Source: an uncultured Desulfovibrio sp.
Lineage (GTDB): Bacteria; Desulfobacterota; Desulfovibrionia; Desulfovibrionales; Desulfovibrionaceae
Length of the DNA: 34,194 nucleotides
Direction of reading: 5' to 3'
Assembly: GCA_944324555.1 (NCBI GenBank)
Contig: CALUWU010000013.1
Span: 1-34,194, forward strand
Shown here: positions 26,436-32,827 of the stretch, in pieces
How the letters are laid out: each line of letters opens with the position of its first letter
How positions within the stretch are numbered: the first letter of the stretch is position 1
Notes under the pieces: generated by a model
The model's database searches: none
The model's input: the letters and a program-made list of their open reading frames with translations, nothing else
What the model was told of the DNA's origin: nothing
Program-made: the position numbers and the translations under genes

Positions 26436-27605
26436 TCAGCCGTCCGTCCGTTCCCGCTCGTCCCAGGAAGGAACGACAGACAGGGCCAGCGCGGCCGGGT
26501 CGGCATGCGCTTCGGCGGCAAAGCGCGCTGCCAGACGGGCGGCCCTGTCCCTGCGTCCCCGGATGGCCGCGCAGGCTTCCGGGTCTTCCCGGAACTGATC
26601 AAGTTTCTGCTGAAAGCGCCGCTCCAGCGGCAGGGCCCATGCGCCGCAGACGACCTTGTCCGCCAGAAAGACCAGTTCGCGGGCGCTCAGGGGCGCGTCG
26701 TCGGGAAGGGAAAGATCGCGGTGCGATTCCACCAGCCAGGCAAGCCGCTCCAGACCGTAGCGGCGCAGCAGCCGCCCTGCGGCGGCCTCGTGATCGGGCT
26801 GCCCCTTGCAAATGTCGTGCAGCAGGCCGCCGACGAGCGCTTCTTCCTCGCGTATCAGCGGCGCGCCGCGCGCGGCGCGGGCCGCGTTGAGGGCCCGGGC
26901 GAGCGTCGCGGCAACGGTTCCCACGGCCCGGCAGTGACGCCGGCCGCGCGGCGGCAGGCCTTCGATTTCCAGCAGCGTTTCCGCTTCGGCGGGCGTGAGC
27001 AGAGACCGGCGCGCCGCGGCTTCCCGCATGGCGGCGTAGTCTTCCGGCGTATCCATGTCCGGCAGGCAGAGGGAATCCGCCACCGGGACAAGCCTGCGCG
27101 GCAGTTCTTCCAGCGCGTCCCGCAGGCCTCCCTGTCCCCGCCATTCCCGCACATGGCGCGCGGCGCTCCGCGTCAGCAGCGGCGGGTGTCCTTCCTTGCC
27201 GGCGAAGGCCGGCAGCAGGACCGCGCCGTCGTCCGCGCCGGCGGCGGCGTCGAGCAGGCGTCGCGGCGTCATGGGGCGCGTAAGGGGAATGTCCGCGGGA
27301 TGCACAAAAACGGCGTCCGTATCGTCCGGCAGGGCCGCCAGCCCTGTCAGCACGGAAGAGAACATGCCGTTTTCAGGATGCGGATTGCGTACGCAGCGCG
27401 CGCCGCGGGCGCGGGCCGCCGCGTCGACCTCGTCGCCCCGGAAGCCGGAAACCGCCAGCACGGGAACGCCCAGCCCCGCGTAAAGATCGCAGAGCAGCTC
27501 CAGCGCGCAGCGTTCGCCGCCGTCCGCGCGCAGCGGCAGCAGCGGCTTGAACGCGCCCATGCGGCTGGAAAAGCCGGCGGCGAGAATAACGGCTATCGCC
27601 CGCAT
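26436..27605 (-). CDS. MobA/MocA-like nucleotidyltransferase fused to an HD domain
   Basis: A 389-residue two-domain protein. The N-terminal part (about 1-195) is a molybdopterin nucleotidyltransferase type fold: ILAAGFSSRMGAFKPLLPL with K20, then VSGFRGDEVDA, NPHPENGMFSSVLTGL and FVHPADIPLTRP (metal-binding aspartate). The C-terminal part (about 220-389) is an HD phosphohydrolase, H263-D264 in LLHDICKGQPDHE with an upstream histidine in RRHCRAVG. It matches, from memory, the 'DVU_1551 family NTP transferase'. In aldehyde-oxidoreductase maturation the related MocA attaches CMP to molybdopterin. Its start at 27605 overlaps the XdhC gene by 13 bases, so the two are coupled. Nucleotide specificity and the HD substrate are unknown. 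Confidence 0.85.
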   Translation of the reverse strand: MRAIAVILAAGFSSRMGAFKPLLPLRADGGERCALELLCDLYAGLGVPVLAVSGFRGDEVDAAARARGARCVRNPHPENGMFSSVLTGLAALPDDTDAVFVHPADIPLTRPMTPRRLLDAAAGADDGAVLLPAFAGKEGHPPLLTRSAARHVREWRGQGGLRDALEELPRRLVPVADSLCLPDMDTPEDYAAMREAAARRSLLTPAEAETLLEIEGLPPRGRRHCRAVGTVAATLARALNAARAARGAPLIREEEALVGGLLHDICKGQPDHEAAAGRLLRRYGLERLAWLVESHRDLSLPDDAPLSARELVFLADKVVCGAWALPLERRFQQKLDQFREDPEACAAIRGRRDRAARLAARFAAEAHADPAALALSVVPSWDERERTDG

Positions 27606-28624
27606 GGAACGCCCCGTTTGTGCGCGATGCATTGGGCGATGATGCTGACGGCGATTTCTTCCGGCGTTTCCGCGCCTATGGCGAGGCCGATGGGAGAATG
27701 GACGCGATCCAGTTCCGCCTGTGTAAAGCCTTCGTCCCGCATACGCTGAAATACCTGTTCCTTCTTGCGGCTGCTGCCGATCATGCCGATATAGCCCGCC
27801 CCTGTCCGCAGCGCCTGGGCCAGTACGGCGCCGTCGTGCAGGTGCCCGCGCGTCACAATGACGATAAAGTCGCCGGGGCCGGGAGAGAACGCGTCGAAAC
27901 AGCCGGCAAAGCCGGGCGAAACCCGCGTCGAGGCCGCTTCGGGAAAGCGTTCCGGCCGCGCGTATTCCTCCCTGTCGTCCAGCACATGAACCTCGAAGCC
28001 GGCCAGCGCGCCCGCCGCGGCCGTGGGGCGCGACACATGCCCGCCGCCCGCGATGATCAGGCGCCGCGCCGGGCGGAAAGGCTCGGCAAACAGCGTTCGG
28101 CCGTCCAGCCGCGTCACTCCCGCTTCCGTCAGTTGCCGCAGGGCGGCCAGTTCCTCCGGGGTCGCGTCCAGCGGCGCGCCCAACAGGCTCCCGTCCGCCG
28201 CCAGCAGGCTCCAGTCGTTTTTCCCGGCGGGGGGAAACGGGCGCAGGGCCACGCAGCCGCCTTTCGCCTCATCCTGCGCCGCCCGCCGCAAAAGCGCAAG
28301 GGGGGCGTCGTCGGGCAGGAACGGTTCTATCAGCAGGCGGACCCGTCCGCCGCAGATCATTTCCGCGCTGGCGGCAAGCCGACCGTCCATGACAAAGTCC
28401 AGTTCCGCCGCGCGCCCGTCGCGCAGGGCCTTCGCGCAGGCCTCGATGGCGCGGGCTTCGGCCAGGCCGCCGCCCGTCGTGCCGCAGATCAGTCCGCCGG
28501 CGTCGATCAGCAGCTTGGAACCGGCCCCGCGCGGCGCGGAACCGTCCTGATACACAATGGTTGCCGTGGCGACGGCCTTCCCGGCGGACAGGCGCCGCAC
28601 AAGCTCCGATAACAGGCTGTTCAT
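27593..28624 (-). CDS. XdhC-like molybdenum hydroxylase maturation protein
   Basis: Protein of the XdhC/CoxI family, which binds the molybdenum cofactor, supports its sulfuration and hands it to xanthine-dehydrogenase-type enzymes. The 343-residue protein has the N-terminal XdhC_CoxI domain (ATIVYQDGSAPRGAGSKLL, GTTGGGLAEARAIEA, MICGGRVRLLIEPF) and the C-terminal Rossmann domain (LIIAGGGHVSRPTAAAGALA, VHVLDDREEYA, VTRGHLHDGAVLAQAL, GYIGMIGSSRKKEQVFQRM). The cysteine in MICGG is the one used by this family to hold the cofactor. The start is MNSLLSELV at 28624; a longer frame would begin inside a repeat remnant. The neighbouring formate dehydrogenase is not an XdhC client, so an aldehyde oxidase-type enzyme is expected elsewhere, perhaps just beyond the right edge. 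Confidence 0.9.
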   Translation of the reverse strand: MNSLLSELVRRLSAGKAVATATIVYQDGSAPRGAGSKLLIDAGGLICGTTGGGLAEARAIEACAKALRDGRAAELDFVMDGRLAASAEMICGGRVRLLIEPFLPDDAPLALLRRAAQDEAKGGCVALRPFPPAGKNDWSLLAADGSLLGAPLDATPEELAALRQLTEAGVTRLDGRTLFAEPFRPARRLIIAGGGHVSRPTAAAGALAGFEVHVLDDREEYARPERFPEAASTRVSPGFAGCFDAFSPGPGDFIVIVTRGHLHDGAVLAQALRTGAGYIGMIGSSRKKEQVFQRMRDEGFTQAELDRVHSPIGLAIGAETPEEIAVSIIAQCIAHKRGVPCGR

Positions 28625-28655
28625 GGCAAGTTCTCTTCTGGTAACAGATTGCTCT

Positions 28656-28671
28656 AGTGTTAACACGCCCT
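28656..28671 (-). repeat. Solo terminal inverted repeat of the MITE-like family
   Basis: AGTGTTAACACGCCCT equals one end of the 211-bp element at 15215 (CAGGCCCT there, CACGCCCT here) and is preceded by GCTCTA, the end motif of the other element type. It sits in the 69-base gap between the AMP ligase and XdhC genes, and looks like a remnant of an insertion or excision. Confidence 0.6.
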
Positions 28672-28693
28672 GGCGGGCGGCCTTCCGTCGCGG

Positions 28694-29779
28694 TCAGAAG
28701 CGGATTTCGCCGCGCGGCCGCGCGTCGCCCTTGGGCACGGCGCGCAGGACGACGGCGTTTCCCTCGCGGACGTAGCGTCCCGGGACGGGGCCGAGGCGAT
28801 GCAGCGGGCTGCCGCAGGCGCAGGGGCCGGGCAGGAGCGAACCCGCGTCGCCGGTGCGGTAACGAATGAGGGGCATGGCCTCGCGCTGGAGGGTCGTCAG
28901 GACGATTTCTCCTGTCTGTCCCTCGGGGAGAGGCTCGCCGCTGTCCGGATCGACAATTTCCACAAGGCAGTCCAGTTCGCGCAGGTGGCGTCCTTCCCGG
29001 GCCGGACACTGGACGCCGCCGCCGAAGCCCGATTCCGTCAGACCGTAATGATCGAGCGTCAGGCAGGAAAAGGCCGCGCCGATGCCTTCCTGCACGTCCG
29101 GGCGAAAGACGCCGCCGCTGGAAAGCGCGCCCCGCAGGCGACGGGCCGCCGCATGCAGGGCCGCGTCGTCCCCGGCGGCCCGAAGAAGGGCTTCGAGCTG
29201 CTCCGGCCCGCCTATGACGGTATCCGGCCGGACGCGGAAGAAGTCCGCGCGCAGGCTTTCCGGCGTGGCGGCGGGGTCGCCGCCCTCGACGCGCACGCCC
29301 GAGGGCGCAAGCGCCTGCCGCAGCAGATCCGTGACGCCGTCGGGACGATCCGCGCCGGGCAGCAGTACCAGCAGGGTCTGGCCCGGCCCGATCAGCTGCG
29401 CCATGCCCGCGGCAAAGAAGGACGCCGTTCGCTTCAGGTCGCGTTCGGAAAAGGCGACGCGCTTGGGGCTGCCCGTGCTGCCGGAAGTCTGCAGGGTGAC
29501 GAGACGGCGCACCTCGCCTTGCGAAACGCAGAGAAAGTCCTGCCAGCGGCGCAGATCGTCCGCGGTGGTGAAGGGCAGGCGCGCCAGATCGGCAAGGGCG
29601 GAGAGACGCAGGTCGCGGCCGGCGAGCGTCCGCCGGTAAAAGCGGCTGCGCGCCGCCGCATGGGCCAGCGTTTCCCGCAGCAGGCGCAGCTGCGCGGCGC
29701 GGACCCGATCGGGCAGCGGCGCCGTCGCCGGTTCGCCGCATTCGCGGGAAATCCAGTCGTCAAGAACGCAGGGCGTCAT
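28694..29779 (-). CDS. AMP-dependent ligase (PaaK-like acyl-adenylate-forming enzyme)
   Basis: Adenylate-forming enzyme of 361 residues, shorter than phenylacetate-CoA ligases (about 430). The P-loop reads TLQTSGSTGSPKRVAFSERD; later motifs are DHYGLTESGFGGG (A5-like) and GEIVLTTLQREAMPLIRYRTGDAGSLL (A7-like YRTGD). The C-terminal lid is reduced and ends at RPRGEIRF, missing the usual catalytic lysine segment of the large C-terminal domain, so it may make an acyl-adenylate for transfer to a partner rather than CoA. It matches, from memory, the 'DVU_1553 family AMP-dependent CoA ligase'. Its ATG overlaps the stop of the radical SAM gene (ATGA), which ties the two together. The acid substrate is unknown. 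Confidence 0.82.
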   Translation of the reverse strand: MTPCVLDDWISRECGEPATAPLPDRVRAAQLRLLRETLAHAAARSRFYRRTLAGRDLRLSALADLARLPFTTADDLRRWQDFLCVSQGEVRRLVTLQTSGSTGSPKRVAFSERDLKRTASFFAAGMAQLIGPGQTLLVLLPGADRPDGVTDLLRQALAPSGVRVEGGDPAATPESLRADFFRVRPDTVIGGPEQLEALLRAAGDDAALHAAARRLRGALSSGGVFRPDVQEGIGAAFSCLTLDHYGLTESGFGGGVQCPAREGRHLRELDCLVEIVDPDSGEPLPEGQTGEIVLTTLQREAMPLIRYRTGDAGSLLPGPCACGSPLHRLGPVPGRYVREGNAVVLRAVPKGDARPRGEIRF

Positions 29780-31131
29780 TCGCGCCCCCTGTAAAGCGCC
29801 TGTCCGCCGCGGGACGTCAGGTTATAGGCGCAGAAGGGGATCAGGCGGCCCGGCCCGGCGACCACATGGATGCAGCAGCCGCGCACCCGTTCCACGTCGA
29901 AGCTCAGGGCGTCCTGAAAGGCCATTGCCGAGACGGTAAAGCGCCGGTCCGCGCCGGACGCGCTGAGAAAGCGGGAAAAGTCGTCGGCGCCGGGCGCGGC
30001 CGCGTCCGGCGAACCCCAGTGCCCGGCAACGAAGGCGCGGGACCGGCGCGCGCCCTCGGCGTTGTCCCGTCGCGCGTCGCCGCCGCAGCAGACCGCCCCC
30101 GCCGGTTCGGCGGAAAGGCCGTCGCCTTCCCGCGCATAGACGGCGCTGAAGGAGCAGAGAGAATGCTCGCAGGAGGGAGCGTGAAAATGGCGCGCCCTGA
30201 CCATGCCGTCGCTTTGCCGCTCCAGAGCCAGCATGAGATCGGGCAGGGTCAGGCGCGGGCTTTCGGCCAGCGTCCACGGGACGCGCCCGAAGGAGGCCGC
30301 GGGCTGGAAGTGAAGGCCGCGCACCGTCGGCCCCTGTCGCACGGCCCAGCGCAGCAGCTCGCCGGTCATGCCGTCGTTGACGCCGCCGACGAGCGTGCAG
30401 ACCAGCACCACGCCCAGCCCAGCCTCGGCGCAGCGGCGCAGCGCCCCTTTCTTGAAGTCCAGACAGTCGCGTCCGCGCAGCGCGCGGAAAACCGCGTCGT
30501 CCAAACCGTCCCACTGAAGATAGACCGAATCCAGTCCGGCCTCTTTCAGACGTCGGGCGTAGCCCTCTTCCTCGGCCAGGCGCAGACCGTTGCTGTTGAT
30601 CTGCACGAGGCCGAACCCCAGTTCGCGCGCGGCGGCGACGCACTGCGGGAGGTCTTCGTACAGCGTCGGCTCGCCGCCGGAGAACTGCACGTTGCACGCG
30701 CCGGACACGGAACGCAGACCGCGCAGGCGCGCCAGCGTTTCGTCGAGCGGCAGATCGCCGCCCCTGTCGTTGCGGGCGGCGGCATAGCAGACCGGGCACG
30801 CCATGTTGCAGCGTTGCGTCACTTCCAGCAGGCCGGTGCAGGTGTGCTGGGCATGATCGGGGCAAAGGCCGCAGTCGTAGGGGCAGCCCTTGTCCGCGGC
30901 ATGGCCGGGCTGCCGCGGATGCGCGGGAATGCGCTCCGTTATCCAGTCCGAAAAATCCGGCAGGCCCTCCCCCTGCCGCCAGACGGTCGCGTGAAAATCG
31001 CCGTGCTGCGGGCAATGCTTGCTCAGGCTGATCCGGCCGTCCGCTTCGAGGCGGTAAACGGCGTCGACGCGTCGCAGACATTCCGGGCAGACGCTTTGCG
31101 TCTGGCGCAGGGCGCTGGTATGCTCGTTCAT
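29776..31131 (-). CDS. trsS: Radical SAM protein of the TrsS type (Cys form)
   Basis: A 451-residue radical SAM enzyme. The core cluster motif is C108-C112-C115 in CNMACPVCY; SFSGGEPT appears as QFSGGEPTLYEDL, and the barrel continues with INSNGLRL, VYLQWDGLDD and VLVCTLVGGVNDG. In front are two extra Cys sites: a zinc-ribbon-like C15, C18, C40, H43 and a C83, C87, C90 group (GCPYDCGLCPDH) with C98. Near the C-terminus is a vicinal pair in RVRGCCIHVVAGPGRLIPFC. From memory this is the family called radical SAM (seleno)protein TrsS (DVU_1554-like); some members use selenocysteine, but no in-frame UGA is present here. Resemblance of the N-terminus to tetraether-synthase-like radical SAM proteins was also noted. 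Substrate unknown. Confidence 0.8.
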   Translation of the reverse strand: MNEHTSALRQTQSVCPECLRRVDAVYRLEADGRISLSKHCPQHGDFHATVWRQGEGLPDFSDWITERIPAHPRQPGHAADKGCPYDCGLCPDHAQHTCTGLLEVTQRCNMACPVCYAAARNDRGGDLPLDETLARLRGLRSVSGACNVQFSGGEPTLYEDLPQCVAAARELGFGLVQINSNGLRLAEEEGYARRLKEAGLDSVYLQWDGLDDAVFRALRGRDCLDFKKGALRRCAEAGLGVVLVCTLVGGVNDGMTGELLRWAVRQGPTVRGLHFQPAASFGRVPWTLAESPRLTLPDLMLALERQSDGMVRARHFHAPSCEHSLCSFSAVYAREGDGLSAEPAGAVCCGGDARRDNAEGARRSRAFVAGHWGSPDAAAPGADDFSRFLSASGADRRFTVSAMAFQDALSFDVERVRGCCIHVVAGPGRLIPFCAYNLTSRGGQALYRGRE

Positions 31132-31134
31132 TGC

Positions 31135-31593
31135 TCAACCCGCCATATCGATTTCATAACTTTCCAGAATTTCGAGAATTTTTTCCCAGCAGCGCGCCAG
31201 AAACTCGCCGCAGACCCGCATGTCGGGCCTGCCGCCGGCGCCGGCCGCCCCGGCCTGCCGCATGAGACCGGCGCTCAGGTTCTCGCAGCCGTAGCCGCCG
31301 AACGGTTCGCACTTCTGGTAGAACCAGTTTGCATAGTCGTTGCACATGGCTTCCAGCATGGGATGGGGCTCCTCGCCGTCCCGCCCCGACAGATAGGCCA
31401 GAAGCATGGCGCCGCCGCCCAGGAGGCCGCACGGGCCGCCCGACTGCCCCACGCCGTGGCAAAGCCCGCGCGCGGCCCGCAGCCAGCCCTCGTTTTCTTC
31501 GCCGCGAACCTGCAGGGCCAGCGCCGCCAGCAGCTGACTACAGCACATGCCCGCGCGGATCTGCGGCAGGATTTCCAGCAAGACAGGATTCAT
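31135..31593 (-). CDS. C_GCAxxG_C_C family redox/metal protein
   Basis: Small cytoplasmic cysteine-rich protein of 152 residues. The family motif is recognisable: cysteines in MCCSQLLAAL (a vicinal pair), GLCHGVGQSGGPCGLLGGGAMLLAYL, MCNDYANWFYQKCEPFGGYGC and a C-terminal MRVCGEFLARCWEKI. Such proteins are small helical redox or Fe-S/metal-binding proteins, often next to radical SAM or flavin enzymes. It matches, from memory, the 'DVU_1555 family'. GGAGGGAAG gives a strong ribosome site before the ATG at 31593. It leads the gene run from 31593 down to the YqaA gene; three bases separate it from the radical SAM gene, so a direct functional pairing as its electron or sulfur/selenium donor is a reasonable guess. 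Confidence 0.85.
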   Translation of the reverse strand: MNPVLLEILPQIRAGMCCSQLLAALALQVRGEENEGWLRAARGLCHGVGQSGGPCGLLGGGAMLLAYLSGRDGEEPHPMLEAMCNDYANWFYQKCEPFGGYGCENLSAGLMRQAGAAGAGGRPDMRVCGEFLARCWEKILEILESYEIDMAG

Positions 31594-31620
31594 GAACGCT
31601 TCCCTCCAGCGGTTTGCATT

Positions 31621-31834
31621 AGGGCGTGTTGACCTAAATCGTTCTTCTGGGGGGGAAGGAAACCCCCTTGGCTAGCGCGCAAGGGGTGTTTCCTTCCCCC
31701 CAGGCCCCCTATCCTTCCCCCAACGCGCTTTTTCAAAGGAGGCACAGGCCATGCGGCAATCGTCTTTCAAATGTTATGTGAAACAGGAATTTATAATTAT
31801 TGAAATAAATAGAAAAATTCTCTTAAATGCTCTA
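31621..31834 (+). mobile_element. MITE-like element, second copy (214 bp)
   Basis: Starts AGGGCGTGTTGACCT and follows the 211-bp element at 15215 almost base for base for about 140 bases, including the G-rich hairpin (copy 4, arms about 31647-31669 and 31680-31703), CAACGCGCTTTTTCAAAGG and CCATGCGGCAATCG. The last 50 bases diverge, and it ends AAATGCTCTA (31825-31834), the end motif of the TAGAGC element type, not the AGGGC type. It fills most of the 344-base gap between the methyltransferase and C_GCAxxG genes; the rest is G-rich copy 5. Confidence 0.7.
31790..31817 (-). promoter_or_regulatory. Possible promoter inside the second MITE copy
   Basis: On the minus strand TTTTTC (31817-31812), a 16-base gap and TATAAA (31795-31790) form a weak sigma-70-like promoter pointing at the gene run that begins at 31593. 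It lies in the AT-rich right part of the element. Low certainty: AT-rich DNA gives such matches by chance. Confidence 0.3.
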
Positions 31835-31850
31835 GACTCAGGACGTTTTT

Positions 31851-31914
31851 TTGAGGGGGAAGGACTCCCTTTGTTCTCCTGTCGATGCCCGTAGATTCCT
31901 TCGTCGCAACGGGC
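31851..31914 (+). repeat. G-rich long-hairpin element, copy 5 (truncated)
   Basis: TTGAGGGGGAAGGACTCCCTTTG is followed by a loop reading CCTGTCGATGCCCGTA and a GCCCGT/ACGGGC hairpin (31887-31914). The same loop words occur, on the opposite strand, in the expanded loop of copy 3, so this is a shortened long-loop copy. The far arm is missing. It lies 24 bases after the methyltransferase stop. Confidence 0.6.
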
Positions 31915-31937
31915 GCGGGGCGCCCGGGGCCGGGGCG

Positions 31938-32609
31938 TCAGTCTCTTTCCAGAATCCAGAGGCCGTAGCCGTAACGGCGGGGCGCGCAGGAACAGTTCCC
32001 CCCGGTCAGCGCCGTCAGGGCCGCGCGAGTGCCGCCGTTCCATACCAGCTCGGCCGCCAGGGTCCGCAGGCGCGCGGAATGATCCTCGTCGCGCAGCAGG
32101 CGCAGCCCGGCCAGGCGGAATTCTTGCCGCATTTCCGCCGGCGTGCGCGCGCCGCGCAGGCAGGACGGCCCCCCGGCGGGCGGGGACGCCGGCGGCGCGG
32201 CGTCGTCCGGCAGATAGAGATCGCTCAGCAGCAACCGTCCCCCCGGGCGAAGGACGCGGGCCATTTCCCGCAGCGCGGCCCCGGCGTCGGGCAGCAGCGA
32301 CAGCACGCACTCGCATGTCAGCCCGTCAAGGCCGCCGCTTTGCAGGGGCAGGGCGGCAGCCGAAGCGCGCAGCAGCGGCAGGGAGCCGGCAGCCTCGTCG
32401 ATATGAAGATCAATGCCGGCGGCGCGGTAGCCGAGCGCCAGAAGAAGACGCAGCGTCGCGCCGGCGCCGCAGCCGAGGTCAAGAAGGCGCGCCCCCGGAG
32501 GAAAGGCGCAGAGCGCGAGCCCGCGCCGGGTGACGGACAGGCCGCCGGGCCGCCAGACGTCGCCGGCGACCCGGCGGAAATCCGCTCGTGCATACAGGGG
32601 CGCGTCCAT
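31938..32609 (-). CDS. SAM-dependent methyltransferase (TrsM/DVU_1556-like)
   Basis: Class I methyltransferase of 223 residues. The SAM motif I is D44-LGCGAG-50, with acidic motif II in AAGIDLHID, the post-motif region ALPLQSGGLDGLTCECVLSLL and motif III MARVLRPGGRLLLSDLYLP. A C-terminal C206-S-C208 in GGNCSCAPRRYGYGLW is unusual for a plain small-molecule methyltransferase and recalls enzymes that bind a thiophilic element such as arsenic or selenium through cysteines (inference). It matches, from memory, the 'DVU_1556 family methyltransferase'. Its ATG follows the TAG of the double-CxxC gene with no base between. Substrate not known. Confidence 0.82.
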   Translation of the reverse strand: MDAPLYARADFRRVAGDVWRPGGLSVTRRGLALCAFPPGARLLDLGCGAGATLRLLLALGYRAAGIDLHIDEAAGSLPLLRASAAALPLQSGGLDGLTCECVLSLLPDAGAALREMARVLRPGGRLLLSDLYLPDDAAPPASPPAGGPSCLRGARTPAEMRQEFRLAGLRLLRDEDHSARLRTLAAELVWNGGTRAALTALTGGNCSCAPRRYGYGLWILERD

Positions 32610-32825
32610 CTACTTGTCTTCAAGCAGGGCTTCCACTTCCGCCATCTTGCCTTCGGCCAGCGATTTCGGCACCAGCGTCAGCCCGCAGGAGGGGCAGCGG
32701 GGCAGGAGCACGTCAAAGGCGCTGTTCATGTAGAAGGCCTGCACCTTGCGCTGTTCCAGCCTTTCGCCGCAGCGGGCGCAGTACCAGTCCCCGGCGTCGG
32801 GGCCGTAGTTGGGTTCCATGCTCAT
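32610..32825 (-). CDS. Small double-CxxC redox/zinc-ribbon protein
   Basis: A 71-residue cytoplasmic protein with two CxxC knuckles, C16-C19 (WYCARCGERLE) and C44-C47 (PRCPSCGLTLVPK), as in rubredoxin or a zinc ribbon; spacing is wider than in rubredoxin. The body carries VQAFYMNSAFDVLLP between them and an acidic helix at the end (EGKMAEVEALLEDK). It matches, from memory, the 'DVU_1557 family redox protein'. A GGAG ribosome site stands eight bases before the ATG at 32825. It lies 2 bases from the Fe-S protein before it and directly abuts the methyltransferase after it, so it is probably a carrier or metal-binding helper of those two. Confidence 0.82.
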   Translation of the reverse strand: MSMEPNYGPDAGDWYCARCGERLEQRKVQAFYMNSAFDVLLPRCPSCGLTLVPKSLAEGKMAEVEALLEDK

Positions 32826-32827
32826 GG

